DNA of 64,000 nt from contig NZ_CP083239.1 of NCBI RefSeq assembly GCF_022836935.1, positions 1,750,001-1,814,000 on the forward strand, written 5' to 3'. The position numbers and the translations under genes were made by a program. This document shows, piece by piece, positions 26,376-34,977 of this stretch; position 1 is the first letter of the stretch; each line of letters starts with the position of its first letter. This DNA comes from Ancylobacter polymorphus (GTDB taxonomy: Bacteria > Pseudomonadota > Alphaproteobacteria > Rhizobiales > Xanthobacteraceae). The notes under the pieces are model-generated. The model ran no database searches, was not told the origin of the DNA, and saw only the letters and a program-made list of their open reading frames with translations.

Positions 26376-27614
26376 CTAGAGGTCGAGTTCCAGGATATAG
26401 AGCCCGCCCGCGTGACGGTCGGCGCAATAGACGATGCCGTTCTCGTCGACATAGACCTCGTTGATCTGGGTCGCGGGCACGCGCGCACCGGGCGCCGCGG
26501 CGGGCACGAACGCCCCGACCTCGCGCGGGATCAGCGGGTCGCTGATGTCGTGGATGCGCAGGCCGCCATTGAACAGCGTCGAGAACAAAAGGGTCTCGGA
26601 ATGCAGCGCCGTCTCGCGCGGCGGGTTCTCATGCAGATTATGGCAGCCGAACCGGCCGCCCTTGCGGGAATATTCGTCGAAGGAGGGCATGGGCAGCGTC
26701 GAAAGCGGCACCGGGTTGTCCTCGCAGCGTATGTCGAGGAGCCAGGTGAGCTTCGGCCAGTCGAAGCCGTCATCATGGATGCACTCATGGCTTGCGACCG
26801 CCAGATCGCGGCCGAACAGCGGCATCAGCGTATGTGCGAAGCCCGGGAAGGGCGGATTGGGGCTGAATCGGGAGATGACGGTCGGGCGCGACTTGTCCGA
26901 AATGTCCATCACGAAGAAGCCGCCGTCGATATAGCCGACATAGGCGCGGTCCGGACGGGCCGGATAGACATTGGTGTTGTGGCAGCGAATGCCGGTGTCG
27001 ATCTTCAGGCGCGGCGGCGGCGGGGCGTCATCGCCTTCCGCCGTGCCGGGCATCCACCAGCGGCCCGCCTCGACCGGCTTCGAGGGATTGCGCACGTCGA
27101 TGATGCGGTAGGGCTGGTCGTCGAGCGGGTTGCGCGGGGTGAAGTCGGGCGCCCCGGCGGCGCAGTGGACGAATTCGCCATCGACGAACCAGACCTGATG
27201 CACACCGCGCGAATGCGGGCCGGAGCAGTCGAAAAAGCTGACGGAGCGCGGATGCTCCGGCACGGAGATGTCGAACAGCTCGATGCCGGCCGGCTGCGCG
27301 CCGTGCTCATAGGTCTGATAGGCCACCGCCATCAGATTGCCCGAGGTCTCCAGCGAGTTCGAGCGCACCCGGTTATGCGGCAGATCCGTCTGGACGATCA
27401 CCTTGGGGCGGCCCGGATCGGTAACGTCGACGCCGGTGAAGTTCTTCGGCGGGCCTTCATGCGCCAGCCAGAGAATGCGGCGGCCGTCCGGTGCCTTCTG
27501 GAGCGACATGCCCTCGCCGATGCCGCCGAAGCCGGCGATCGGATCATGAGCGATCAGCTTCATGCCGTGGATCAGGTCGATCTTAACGTCGGCAACCCTG
27601 GTGTGGTCGAGCAT
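26376..27614 (-). CDS. LVIVD-repeat beta-propeller protein
   Basis: A 412-residue repeat protein. Several copies of a strand-turn unit are visible (IELFDISVPEHPRSV, YRIIDVRNPSKPVEAG, FFVMDISDKSRPTVIS, WLLDIRCEDNPVPL, LRIHDISDPLIPREVG), as in LVIVD and SBP56-type propellers. Conserved His/Cys positions (GVHQVWF, IRCHNTNVYP, HTLMPLFG, FGCHNLHEN) could bind a metal. No signal peptide is evident. SBP56 proteins are methanethiol oxidases, but this assignment is not secure. The ATG at 27614 follows GGGAGGA. It precedes a CobW metallochaperone in an operon. Confidence 0.8.
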   Translation of the reverse strand: MLDHTRVADVKIDLIHGMKLIAHDPIAGFGGIGEGMSLQKAPDGRRILWLAHEGPPKNFTGVDVTDPGRPKVIVQTDLPHNRVRSNSLETSGNLMAVAYQTYEHGAQPAGIELFDISVPEHPRSVSFFDCSGPHSRGVHQVWFVDGEFVHCAAGAPDFTPRNPLDDQPYRIIDVRNPSKPVEAGRWWMPGTAEGDDAPPPPRLKIDTGIRCHNTNVYPARPDRAYVGYIDGGFFVMDISDKSRPTVISRFSPNPPFPGFAHTLMPLFGRDLAVASHECIHDDGFDWPKLTWLLDIRCEDNPVPLSTLPMPSFDEYSRKGGRFGCHNLHENPPRETALHSETLLFSTLFNGGLRIHDISDPLIPREVGAFVPAAAPGARVPATQINEVYVDENGIVYCADRHAGGLYILELDL

Positions 27615-27664
27615 GCACGGTCCTCCCGGATGGACCCACGCGGACACGACCCGTCGAACGGTCC

Positions 27665-27696
27665 TTCTGATTGTTAATCAGAAAAATGTTCGAACA
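27665..27696. promoter_or_regulatory. Two adjacent palindromes upstream of LVIVD gene
   Basis: TTCTGATT-GTT-AATCAGAA is a perfect 8-bp inverted repeat (27665-27683), immediately followed by the perfect palindrome TGTTCGAACA (27687-27696). They lie 51-82 bp upstream of the LVIVD start, where a repressor or activator would bind. The GntR gene ending at 27743 is the nearest regulator. Confidence 0.6.
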
Positions 27697-27742
27697 AAGC
27701 TGCTATGTCAATAAAGATGATTGTTGTTTGTTCGCTGCTCGG

Positions 27743-28486
27743 CTAGTTCCCGTCGTCGCCATTGCCCGCCGAGAGGCTCCGGGACACCTCCTCATAGTTG
27801 CGGACCACCACCTCGACACTGCCCTGAAAATGCTCGGCGAGCACGGCGGTGGCGCGCTCCGCGTCGCGGGCGATCGCGGCTTCCGCGATGGTGCGATGCT
27901 GGTCGCGCACGCGTTTCAGCAGTTCCTGCGACGAGGAGGTGACGACGATCACGCCGCGCCGATAGCGCTGGAAATGATCGGACAGCGCCCCGCAGAAATG
28001 CAGCAGCCAGGGCGAGTCGCAGGCGGCGATCAGGCTGTAATGGAAGCGGTCGTGCCGCAGCTCCCATTCGTCCACCGTCTTGCGGTCCTCGACCGAATGC
28101 GGCACCGGCGTGCGCTCCAGCCGGTGCAGGGCGGCAAGAATCTCCGCCTCCCAATCCTCGTCGCCACGGGCGATGGCGCGGCGCAGGGCGTTGCAGCTCA
28201 ACTCGGTGCGCAGCGCGCACAGATCATGCAGGTCCGACAGCGAGAGCGGGGCGACGGTGTAGCCACGGTGGCCTTCGAAACGCACCAGCTGGTCGGACAC
28301 CAGACGCGACAGCGCCTCGCGCAGCGGCGCGATGCCGACCCCATAGATCGCGCTGAGCTGGCGAAAGCGCAGCCGCTCGCCGGGCTTGAGATGTCCGGCG
28401 ATCAGGTCGCGGCGCAGCCGGGCGTAAATCTCGATGCCGAGCGTTGTCGATTCGTCGTCCGCGACTGCGACGGGCTGAAGGGACAC
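27743..28486 (-). CDS. GntR family regulator (FCD domain)
   Basis: A 247-residue FadR-subfamily regulator. The winged HTH at residues 17-80 contains FRQLSAIYGVGIAPLREALSRLVSDQLV and GHRGYTVAPLS; the C-terminal FCD helical domain has the metal-ligand pattern HDRFHYSLIAAC and DQHRTIAEAAIARD. Translation starts at a GTG behind GGAGAG. It lies upstream of and in line with the LVIVD-CobW unit, with palindromes in between, so it is their probable regulator. Confidence 0.9.
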   Translation of the reverse strand: MSLQPVAVADDESTTLGIEIYARLRRDLIAGHLKPGERLRFRQLSAIYGVGIAPLREALSRLVSDQLVRFEGHRGYTVAPLSLSDLHDLCALRTELSCNALRRAIARGDEDWEAEILAALHRLERTPVPHSVEDRKTVDEWELRHDRFHYSLIAACDSPWLLHFCGALSDHFQRYRRGVIVVTSSSQELLKRVRDQHRTIAEAAIARDAERATAVLAEHFQGSVEVVVRNYEEVSRSLSAGNGDDGN

Positions 28487-28580
28487 AGGGCACTCTCCAC
28501 GGCTACAATTACCGGTGGATCATACGCGCGGGGGACGTTCGATCAAAGTGAAGATGTTCGAGGCGCGCTTGGCCAATCGT

Positions 28581-29282
28581 CTAGCGCTTGGCGTTATCCT
28601 CGGTTTCCTGATCGGCGAGTTGCGTCAGAACCGGGCCGACGCCGGCGAGGAAGGTGTCGACCGCATTGCGGATCATGGTCGGCCGGTCGACAGGCATCGG
28701 GAACTGGTACACGATCTCGCGGACGCCGTAATAGAAGATGCCGCCCTGGAGGGTCCAGGCCAATTCGACCTCTTCCGGCCTCGGCGGTTCGGACCCGCTG
28801 AGCCCGAAACTCTGCCGGGTCGCCAAGGCGATGGGCCGGAGGATTTCGCTCTCCACCTTCGCCGCATAGCGCCGGTTGATGTCGACGCCGCGCAGCCCCG
28901 CGAAGATGTAGATGCGGATCCATTCCGGCGTGAAGATGGTGCGCGTGTAGTCCTCATAGAAGCGGACGATGCGCTCGCGGATCGGACGGCTCTCGTCCAT
29001 CAGCCCCTCGCGCCATTCGCTCTTCCAGCGATTGACGTAGATCTCCTGGTAGACGGCGGCGATCAGGTCGTCCTTGCTGGGGAAATAGCGGTAGAGCAGC
29101 GGCTGGGTCACGCCGAGGCGCTGGGCGAGTTCGCGGGTGCCGGCTTCGAACCCGACCTCCGCGAACAGCTCGATGGCCTTGCGGACGAATTCGCGATGCC
29201 GGTCCTCGGGCTTGTTGCGGGTGCGCCGGGCCGCGCGAACCGGGCCGGCGGCCTCAGCGGAGGGAGATGACGAGCCGTCCAT
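28581..29282 (-). CDS. TetR family regulator, candidate master of the catabolic regulon
   Basis: A 233-residue TetR protein. The HTH spans about residues 32-75 (AIELFAEVGFEAGTRELAQRLGVTQPLLYRYFPSKDDLIAAVY), followed by a helical ligand domain. It is the third gene of the VOC/monooxygenase operon, 35 bases after the monooxygenase. That operon has a TTATC-N4-GATAAATAA site at its head, and the same site stands before three further promoters, so autoregulation and control of the wider block are the simplest reading (inference). The ATG at 29282 matches the family's usual N-terminus. Confidence 0.9.
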   Translation of the reverse strand: MDGSSSPSAEAAGPVRAARRTRNKPEDRHREFVRKAIELFAEVGFEAGTRELAQRLGVTQPLLYRYFPSKDDLIAAVYQEIYVNRWKSEWREGLMDESRPIRERIVRFYEDYTRTIFTPEWIRIYIFAGLRGVDINRRYAAKVESEILRPIALATRQSFGLSGSEPPRPEEVELAWTLQGGIFYYGVREIVYQFPMPVDRPTMIRNAVDTFLAGVGPVLTQLADQETEDNAKR

Positions 29283-29317
29283 TGATCTTGCGTCGATATC
29301 CTTGTCGCGGCCGTGTC

Positions 29318-30532
29318 TCACACGGCCGGGTTGTCGGCTTCCATACCGAGCGCAAGGCGGCCGAAAGCGGCGTTTGCGACATCGGTGCTGAAGGCGATAT
29401 GGGCGCTTATAGCATGGGCGTCGCGAAAGCGGCGCTGCGCGCTGCCCGAGAGATAGAGCGCCTGCGCGCCGCCTGCGCCATTGATTTCGTCCACCGCCTG
29501 CGTCGTCAAGCCGGTGGCGAAGGCCAGATCCCGGCGATAGGCGAATTTCGTCACCGGGTCGGGGACATGCCCGCGCGCGGCATCGCGCATCGCCTCCTGA
29601 CAGATCGCCAGCATCATGCGCCGGGCGTGGGACAGCCGGGTCGCGGCGCTGCCAATGTGAATCTGCACGCTCTGCAGTTCGGCCAGCCGCGCGCCGCTGT
29701 AGCGCGCCGCCCGCATGCGGGTGGACGCGACGTGATCGGTGAGCGCGCCTTCGCCATTGCCGAGCCCGACACCCGAGAGGATGGCCGGGAACAGGGCGAA
29801 CACCGGCAGGCGGTAGAGCGGCGCGGGATGCCGCTCGGCGCCCGGCGTGCCCCCGCCTTTCAGATGCGCGACGGAGACGGTCATCTCCTCCGGCACGAAA
29901 ACCTCTTCGCACACCACGTCGTTGGAGCCGGTGCCCTTGAGCCCCGTGACCTGCCACGTATCGAGAATCCGATAGTCCGTGCGGGGGAGCAGGAACACGC
30001 GGTGGTCCGGCGCCGCGCCGTCCTCGCGCACGATGCCGGCGAGCATGTTCCAGCCGCAGACATCGACGCCCGAGGAGAAGGGCCAGCGCCCGGAAAGCAC
30101 ATAGCCGCCCGGCGCCTTGGCGACCCTGGCGGCGGGAAAGACGAAGGAGGAGGCGATCAGCGCGTCGCGGTCCTCGTTCCAGACGCGGTCCTGCGCGGCC
30201 GGCGGGAACATGGCCAGCATCCAGTGATGGCTGGCGAGGTTGGTGAGGTTCCACGCCGTCGAAGCGCAGCCGGCGGCGAGCGCGGCGCCGATGGTGATCA
30301 GGCTTTCATAACCGAGTTCGGCGCCGCCGACCGCCTGCGGCTGCAGCATCCGGTAGAGGCCGCTCTCATGCAGATCGCGCTCGCTCTCCGGTGGCAGGCG
30401 CCGCAAATCCTCGGTGCGCGGGGCGCGTTCGGCAAACACCGAGGCGAGCTCGACGGCGCGCCCGAGCAGTTCATCGTGGCGTCGCTCCACCGGCGAGCGG
30501 GCGAGGGCGGGCGCCGAGATCGTGTCGCGCAT
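29318..30532 (-). CDS. Acyl-CoA dehydrogenase-like flavin monooxygenase
   Basis: A 404-residue protein of the acyl-CoA dehydrogenase fold, group D flavin monooxygenase type (HsaA/DszC/HpaB-like). LHESGLYRMLQPQAVGGAELGYE and AAGCASTAWNLTNLASHHWMLAMFP are the typical N-domain, GRWPFSSGVDVCGW the beta-domain and a helical C-domain follows. The fatty-acid catalytic Glu context is not visible, which fits oxygenation rather than dehydrogenation. These enzymes need FADH2/FMNH2 from a separate reductase; none is adjacent. The ATG at 30532 has AGGGAGG before it; a GTG at 30547 overlapping the VOC stop is the alternative. Confidence 0.88.
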   Translation of the reverse strand: MRDTISAPALARSPVERRHDELLGRAVELASVFAERAPRTEDLRRLPPESERDLHESGLYRMLQPQAVGGAELGYESLITIGAALAAGCASTAWNLTNLASHHWMLAMFPPAAQDRVWNEDRDALIASSFVFPAARVAKAPGGYVLSGRWPFSSGVDVCGWNMLAGIVREDGAAPDHRVFLLPRTDYRILDTWQVTGLKGTGSNDVVCEEVFVPEEMTVSVAHLKGGGTPGAERHPAPLYRLPVFALFPAILSGVGLGNGEGALTDHVASTRMRAARYSGARLAELQSVQIHIGSAATRLSHARRMMLAICQEAMRDAARGHVPDPVTKFAYRRDLAFATGLTTQAVDEINGAGGAQALYLSGSAQRRFRDAHAISAHIAFSTDVANAAFGRLALGMEADNPAV

Positions 30533-30543
30533 CACCGCCTCCC

Positions 30544-31023
30544 TCACACGCGCCGGCGGCGGTCGAGGTAAAGGGTCGCCTCAAGATTTTCGCCGACCTG
30601 TTCAAAGCGGTCGGCGAGGCGCTTGAGCTCGGGAATCCGCGAGGTGTCGAGGCTGGAAACATCCGGCCAGTCGACCTCGACGAGATTGCCGCCGGGGTCG
30701 CGCAGATAAAGCTGCACCGTGCCGTCGGGCATCTCGTTCACGCCATTGCCGAAGGTCGTGTGGTCGATGAGGCCCGAGTCGCGCGCCCGTTCATACACGC
30801 CCATGAAGTCGTCCACGTTGAGAGCGAAATGCTGGTAGTGCGGCGTGGTGTCGGGCAGGCCGAAGATGTGCAGCTGCTGGTTTCCGCAGCGCAGATACTG
30901 GGTGCGGAAGCCGAAATTATAGGTCGGGATGATCTCCATCCCGAACAGCTCGACATAGAAGCGGACGGACTCCTCGACATCGCGGGCGCCGATCGAGAGA
31001 TGGTTCAGGCCGGTGGCGGGCAT
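30544..31023 (-). CDS. VOC family protein (glyoxalase/dioxygenase fold)
   Basis: A 159-residue vicinal-oxygen-chelate protein with the metal triad apparently H8 (LNHLSI), H65 (YQHFAL) and E116 (NLVEVDWP). LYLRDPGGNLVEVDW is the classical C-terminal signature. A single-domain VOC of this kind may be an extradiol dioxygenase, lyase or epimerase. It is first in the operon with the monooxygenase and TetR genes. The ATG at 31023 lies 21 bases downstream of operator A. Confidence 0.9.
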   Translation of the reverse strand: MPATGLNHLSIGARDVEESVRFYVELFGMEIIPTYNFGFRTQYLRCGNQQLHIFGLPDTTPHYQHFALNVDDFMGVYERARDSGLIDHTTFGNGVNEMPDGTVQLYLRDPGGNLVEVDWPDVSSLDTSRIPELKRLADRFEQVGENLEATLYLDRRRRV

Positions 31024-31043
31024 GGCGTTCGCTCTGCTTTTAA

Positions 31044-31061
31044 TTATCGAATGATAAATAA
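31044..31061. promoter_or_regulatory. Operator A, TTATC-N4-GATAAATAA
   Basis: TTATCGAATGATAAATAA, with perfect TTATC/GATAA arms, stands 21-38 bases upstream of the VOC start in the divergent VOC/hisD-like promoter region. The position overlaps where polymerase or the transcript start would be, which suits repression. Confidence 0.7.
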
Positions 31062-31087
31062 CATGGGCTGAGGGACCCCGGCAAGGC

Positions 31088-31127
31088 TTGACACTTATCG
31101 GCGATCTAGTTTTCACTCGATAAATAA
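31088..31127. promoter_or_regulatory. Operator D and TTGACA upstream of hisD-like gene
   Basis: TTGACA at 31088-31093 resembles a -35 box for the plus strand. It is followed by TTATCGGCGATC (31096-31107, a partial site) and TTTTCACTCGATAAATAA at 31110-31127, which matches operators A-C except for one base in the left arm. It lies 78-117 bp upstream of the hisD-like ATG. Confidence 0.6.
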
Positions 31128-31204
31128 GAGCAGATAGCGATGGGCCGCGCCGAGCCTCGCCGCTCGCGTGAATGTTTGGCCCCGCGCGGCGCCAGGAGGA
31201 AAAC

Positions 31205-32524
31205 ATGCCCCGCCATTTGAAGACCGCCCGTTCCAGCGCGGAGCGGGCCGACGCCGATGCGCAGGTACGCGCCACGGTCGAGACCATCCTGAAGGAGATC
31301 GAGACCGGCGGCGACGCGGCGGTCCGCGCCTATTCCGAGTGTTTCGACAAATGGTCGCCGGCGAGCTTCAGGCTGTCCGAGCCGGAGATCGAAGCGGCGC
31401 TGTCGAAGGTCTCGAAATCCGATCTCGACGACATCCGCTTCGCCCAGGCACAGGTGCGCAACTTCGCCCAGAAGCAGCGCGCCTGCATCACCGACCTTGA
31501 GGTGGAAACCCTCCCGGGCGTGGTTCTCGGCCACCGCAATGTGCCGGTGGAGCGTGTCGGCTGCTATGTGCCGGGCGGCAAATATCCCATGGTCGCCTCT
31601 GCCCATATGAGCGTGGTCACCGCCAAGGTCGCCGGCGTGAAGAGCGTCGTGGCGGCGGCCCCGCCCTTCCACAACGGACCGCATCCCGCCATCGTCGCGG
31701 CGATGCATCTGGCGGGAGCCGACGAGATTCTCGTGCTCGGCGGCGTTCAGGCCGTGGCCGCGATGGCGCTCGGCACCGAGACGGTCGCCCCGGTCGACAT
31801 GCTGGTGGGGCCGGGCAACGCCTTCGTCGCCGAGGCCAAGCGTCAGCTTTATGGCCGCGTCGGCATCGACCTGTTCGCCGGCCCGACCGAGACGCTGGTG
31901 ATCGCCGACGACACCGTCGATGCCGAGATCTGCGCGACCGATCTTCTGGGGCAGGCCGAACACGGGCCGACCTCACCGGCCGTGCTGCTCACCACGTCCG
32001 AGACGCTGGCGCGCGCGACCCTGGCGGAAATTGAGCGACTGCTCGACATCCTGCCGACCCGCGAGATCGCCTCGGCGTCCTGGCGCGATTTCGGCGAGGT
32101 GATCGTCTGCGACAGCCTCGACGAGATGGTGGCGGAAGCCGACCGCATCGCATCCGAGCATGTGCAGGTTATGACCGCCGACCCCGACTACTTCCTGAAC
32201 AACATGCGCAATTACGGCGCGCTGTTCCTTGGCCCGCGCACCAATGTCGCCTATGGCGACAAGGTGATCGGCACCAACCACACGCTGCCGACCAAGAAGG
32301 CGGCGCGCTACACCGGCGGGCTCTGGGTCGGCAAATTCCTCAAGACCTGCACCTATCAGAAGGTGACCAGCGACGCGGCGAGCGCGGAAATCGGCGCGTA
32401 CTGCTCGCGGCTCTGCGTGCTCGAAGGCTTCCTCGGCCATGCCGAGCAGGCCAATGTCCGGGTGCGCCGCTATGGCGGCGGCAATGTCGACTATGCGGCG
32501 GCGGCGGCCCCCGGGGTCGGGTGA
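31205..32524 (+). CDS. HisD-like dehydrogenase (catabolic paralogue)
   Basis: A 439-residue histidinol-dehydrogenase-family enzyme. All key positions are retained: Q250 and H253 (LGQAEHG), E318-H319 (ASEHVQV), D352 (AYGDK), H359 (TNHTLPT) and H412 (LGHAEQ), corresponding to the Zn and catalytic residues of HisD. The context is not histidine biosynthesis: it pairs with a deacetylase-like gene and an ABC importer under a shared operator. Such paralogues oxidise alcohols, for example HpsN on dihydroxypropanesulfonate. Function here is a Zn/NAD alcohol dehydrogenase on an unknown substrate. GGAGGAAA precedes the ATG. Confidence 0.9.
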   Translation: MPRHLKTARSSAERADADAQVRATVETILKEIETGGDAAVRAYSECFDKWSPASFRLSEPEIEAALSKVSKSDLDDIRFAQAQVRNFAQKQRACITDLEVETLPGVVLGHRNVPVERVGCYVPGGKYPMVASAHMSVVTAKVAGVKSVVAAAPPFHNGPHPAIVAAMHLAGADEILVLGGVQAVAAMALGTETVAPVDMLVGPGNAFVAEAKRQLYGRVGIDLFAGPTETLVIADDTVDAEICATDLLGQAEHGPTSPAVLLTTSETLARATLAEIERLLDILPTREIASASWRDFGEVIVCDSLDEMVAEADRIASEHVQVMTADPDYFLNNMRNYGALFLGPRTNVAYGDKVIGTNHTLPTKKAARYTGGLWVGKFLKTCTYQKVTSDAASAEIGAYCSRLCVLEGFLGHAEQANVRVRRYGGGNVDYAAAAAPGVG

Positions 32525-32576
32525 TGCCGGCCTGCCGCGCCCCTCGGATTCCCTCTGCCATGCCCGGAGCCGCAGC

Positions 32577-33449
32577 ATGAGTCTTCTCAGCGAACGCGCG
32601 CCTTATCTCGCCTTTCCGGACCGGCCGCGCCTGCATCTGCCCGATGATGCCCGCGTCGCGGTGTGGATCATCGTCAATGTCGAGGAATGGTCCATCGCCC
32701 GGGCCATGCCGCGCACCGTGCTGCCGCCGCCCATGGGTCAGCCGCTGATGCCCGATCTGCCCAACTGGGCCTGGCATGAATACGGCATGCGGGTCGGCTT
32801 CTGGCGGCTGCTCAAAGCCATCGAATCCCGCGGGCTGCGCGCCACTTTCGCGGTGAACGGCCATGTCTGCCGTTCCTATGAGCGGGTGGCGCGGGCGGCG
32901 CGCGATGCCGGCTGGGAGTTCATGGGCCACGGCTATGTGCAGCAGCCCATGCATCAGGCGGAGGACCAGCGCAAAGCAATCTTCGACACGGTGGAGGCGA
33001 TCCGCGATTTCACCGGCCGCCCGCCGCCGGGCTGGGAGAGTCCTGGCCTTACCGAAAACGAGGCGACGCTCGACCTGCTGAAGGAGGCGGGCGTCGGCTA
33101 TGTCGCCAATTGGGTGATCGACGACCTGCCGCTGGAACTCGCCACCGCCCATGGGCCGATGCTGTCGGTGCCCTATTCGGTGGAGACCAACGACATCGTC
33201 GTGCATGCCGTGCAGCATCAGCCTTCCGACGCCTTTCTGCGCCGCTGCACGCTGCAGTTCGACCGGTTGTGGGAGGAGGGCGCGGAGAACGCCAAGGTGA
33301 TGGCGATCAGCACCCACCCCTATCTCACCGGCGTGCCGCACCGTATCGGCTATTTCGAACAGCTGCTGGACTATGTGCGGACCCGGCCGCAGGTGGCGAT
33401 GATGACCGGCGAGGCGATCGCCGATTGGTATCGCACGGCGAGCCGTTAA
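32577..33449 (+). CDS. Polysaccharide deacetylase-like hydrolase (PuuE/allantoinase type)
   Basis: A 290-residue NodB-fold protein. WIIVNVEEWS near residue 32 replaces the catalytic TFDDG, RATFAVNGHVCRSYERV follows, then GHGYVQQPMHQ supplies the metal histidines and ISTHPYLTG the C-terminal motif. This pattern is that of the PuuE-like subgroup acting on amides or cyclic ureides rather than chitin. It follows the HisD-like gene by 52 bases and converges with the ABC operon, only 8 bases away. Confidence 0.85.
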   Translation: MSLLSERAPYLAFPDRPRLHLPDDARVAVWIIVNVEEWSIARAMPRTVLPPPMGQPLMPDLPNWAWHEYGMRVGFWRLLKAIESRGLRATFAVNGHVCRSYERVARAARDAGWEFMGHGYVQQPMHQAEDQRKAIFDTVEAIRDFTGRPPPGWESPGLTENEATLDLLKEAGVGYVANWVIDDLPLELATAHGPMLSVPYSVETNDIVVHAVQHQPSDAFLRRCTLQFDRLWEEGAENAKVMAISTHPYLTGVPHRIGYFEQLLDYVRTRPQVAMMTGEAIADWYRTASR

Positions 33450-33457
33450 GGCGTGCT

Positions 33458-34135
33458 CTAGAAGCTCGGCAGCCGGGGCGCTCCGGGCGCGATGGGCAGC
33501 ACATTGTCGCGCCAGAAGCCGTTGCCGCGCTCGCCGAGCAGTTCGGCGAAGAGGTCGGGTCGGCTAAGATCGGCGGCGCTGATCCTGCGCACCACTATCC
33601 CCGCAGCGGCGAGGTGTTCCTGCCGCCGGCGCTCGGCCGACGGAAGCAGGGGCGAGGGGTCGAAAAGCACCGCCAGCGCGGTCTCGCCCAGCCACAGGAA
33701 CATGTCCACCGGGATCTGCACCCCAGCGGCCAGCGGCACCAGGGCGCGCGGCAGCGGCAGGGGGGCGGCGTAGAGCACGTCCTCCGGCGCGAAGAGCCCG
33801 GCCATCCCGCCCAAACGCTCGTCGATCTCCTCGCGATGGCGGGCGATGAGCGAGCGCAGATGCGCGAAATAGACGTCGATGAACAGGCCGGCGCTGCGGT
33901 TCCAGCCACCCGCCAGCCGCTTCAGATGCTCGGCCAGCCGCACATCCGTCGGCGTGGTCTCCTGTCCGATCGCGGGCGGTGGCAGATCGAGCGCCTCGTC
34001 ATTGAGACGCAGCAATTCCCCCGGACGCACGGGCATCCGGAGGAAACCGTCGAGGGAGCCATTGGCCGGTGCCTTCTCGACGCCATAGGCGACGAGCGGC
34101 GGCGCGCCGGCGAGGGTGGGTAGACGGCCCGTCAC
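33458..34135 (-). CDS. Unknown protein coupled to ABC importer
   Basis: A 225-residue soluble protein with no signal or membrane segment that I can place in no family. It has a proline/leucine-rich start (MPVRPGELLRLNDEALDLPPPAIG), a helical middle and a C-terminal part with FLWLGETALAVLFDPSP and RRRQEHLAAAGIVVRRISAADL, faintly like a restriction-endonuclease-type fold but without its acidic residues. The GTG start overlaps the permease stop as GTGA, so it is the fifth gene of the importer operon and likely processes the substrate. Confidence 0.7.
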   Translation of the reverse strand: MTGRLPTLAGAPPLVAYGVEKAPANGSLDGFLRMPVRPGELLRLNDEALDLPPPAIGQETTPTDVRLAEHLKRLAGGWNRSAGLFIDVYFAHLRSLIARHREEIDERLGGMAGLFAPEDVLYAAPLPLPRALVPLAAGVQIPVDMFLWLGETALAVLFDPSPLLPSAERRRQEHLAAAGIVVRRISAADLSRPDLFAELLGERGNGFWRDNVLPIAPGAPRLPSF

Positions 34136-34977
34136 CGCCGGCTCTCGGGATGCCAGACCAGCAGGCGGCGGCGGACGATTTCGAGACTCTTCACCACGAT
34201 GAAACCGAGAAGGATGATCTGGACGATGCCAGCGAACACGCCGACCGAGTCGGCGAAGCGCCCGGCCATGATCATCGAGCCGCCCACCCCGCGTCCACCC
34301 ATCAGCATCTCTGTGACGATGGTAGTGATCATGCCGGTCGGCAAGGCGACCTGGAGGCCGGTGATGATCTGCGGCATGGCCATGGGCAGATACACCTCCC
34401 ACAGCAAGGCGCGCTCCCTGGCGCCCAGCGACCGGGCCGACCAGATCGGCCATTTGTCGAGGCCGGAGCAGCCGGCATAGGTGGCCGCGACGATCGGGAA
34501 GAAGCAGGAGAACGCCACCATGATGATCTTCGACGTGTCGTAAATGTCGAACCACAGGATGAAGATCGGCAGAAAGGCGATCTTCGGCATCGGGAAGCCG
34601 ACGGACACCAGCGGGTCGAGGAACCAGCGCATCACCGCCGAGCGCGCCATGAGAATGCCGGCGGGAATGCCGATCGCCGCGCCGATGACGAAGCCGAGCA
34701 GGGCCCGATAGAGCGTGAGGCCGAGATCGACCAGCACGGTGCCCGCGAGCACATCCTCCCAGATCCGCCCCAGCACCACGCTAAGTGGCGGCAGCAGGAA
34801 AGGATTGAGCGCGCCGAAGCGTGCGCCGAACTCCCAGATGCCGGCAAGCAGGGCGACCACCGCGATCTGAACGAGGGTGTCGACCGTCTTCGCTGAGACC
34901 GCGCGTGCCGGACGCGGCGCCGTCACCTTCCCGGCGGGCCTGTCGGGAGCGATGTCGCGGGCCTGAGCCATGGTCAT
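34132..34977 (-). CDS. ABC transporter permease (NitT/TauT type)
   Basis: A 281-residue inner-membrane permease with about six helices. The EAA loop is LGARERALLWEVYLPMAMPQIITGLQVALP (residues 173-202), the ATPase docking motif. It is one of two different permeases here, suggesting a heterodimer. The ATG at 34977 shares its A with the TGA of the preceding permease (TGATG). Confidence 0.92.
   Translation of the reverse strand: MTMAQARDIAPDRPAGKVTAPRPARAVSAKTVDTLVQIAVVALLAGIWEFGARFGALNPFLLPPLSVVLGRIWEDVLAGTVLVDLGLTLYRALLGFVIGAAIGIPAGILMARSAVMRWFLDPLVSVGFPMPKIAFLPIFILWFDIYDTSKIIMVAFSCFFPIVAATYAGCSGLDKWPIWSARSLGARERALLWEVYLPMAMPQIITGLQVALPTGMITTIVTEMLMGGRGVGGSMIMAGRFADSVGVFAGIVQIILLGFIVVKSLEIVRRRLLVWHPESRR

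Noticed and set aside
28581..30254. A 557-codon frame extending the TetR gene
   Set aside because: The first 324 codons are another frame of the monooxygenase; the TetR start at 29282 gives the usual family length.
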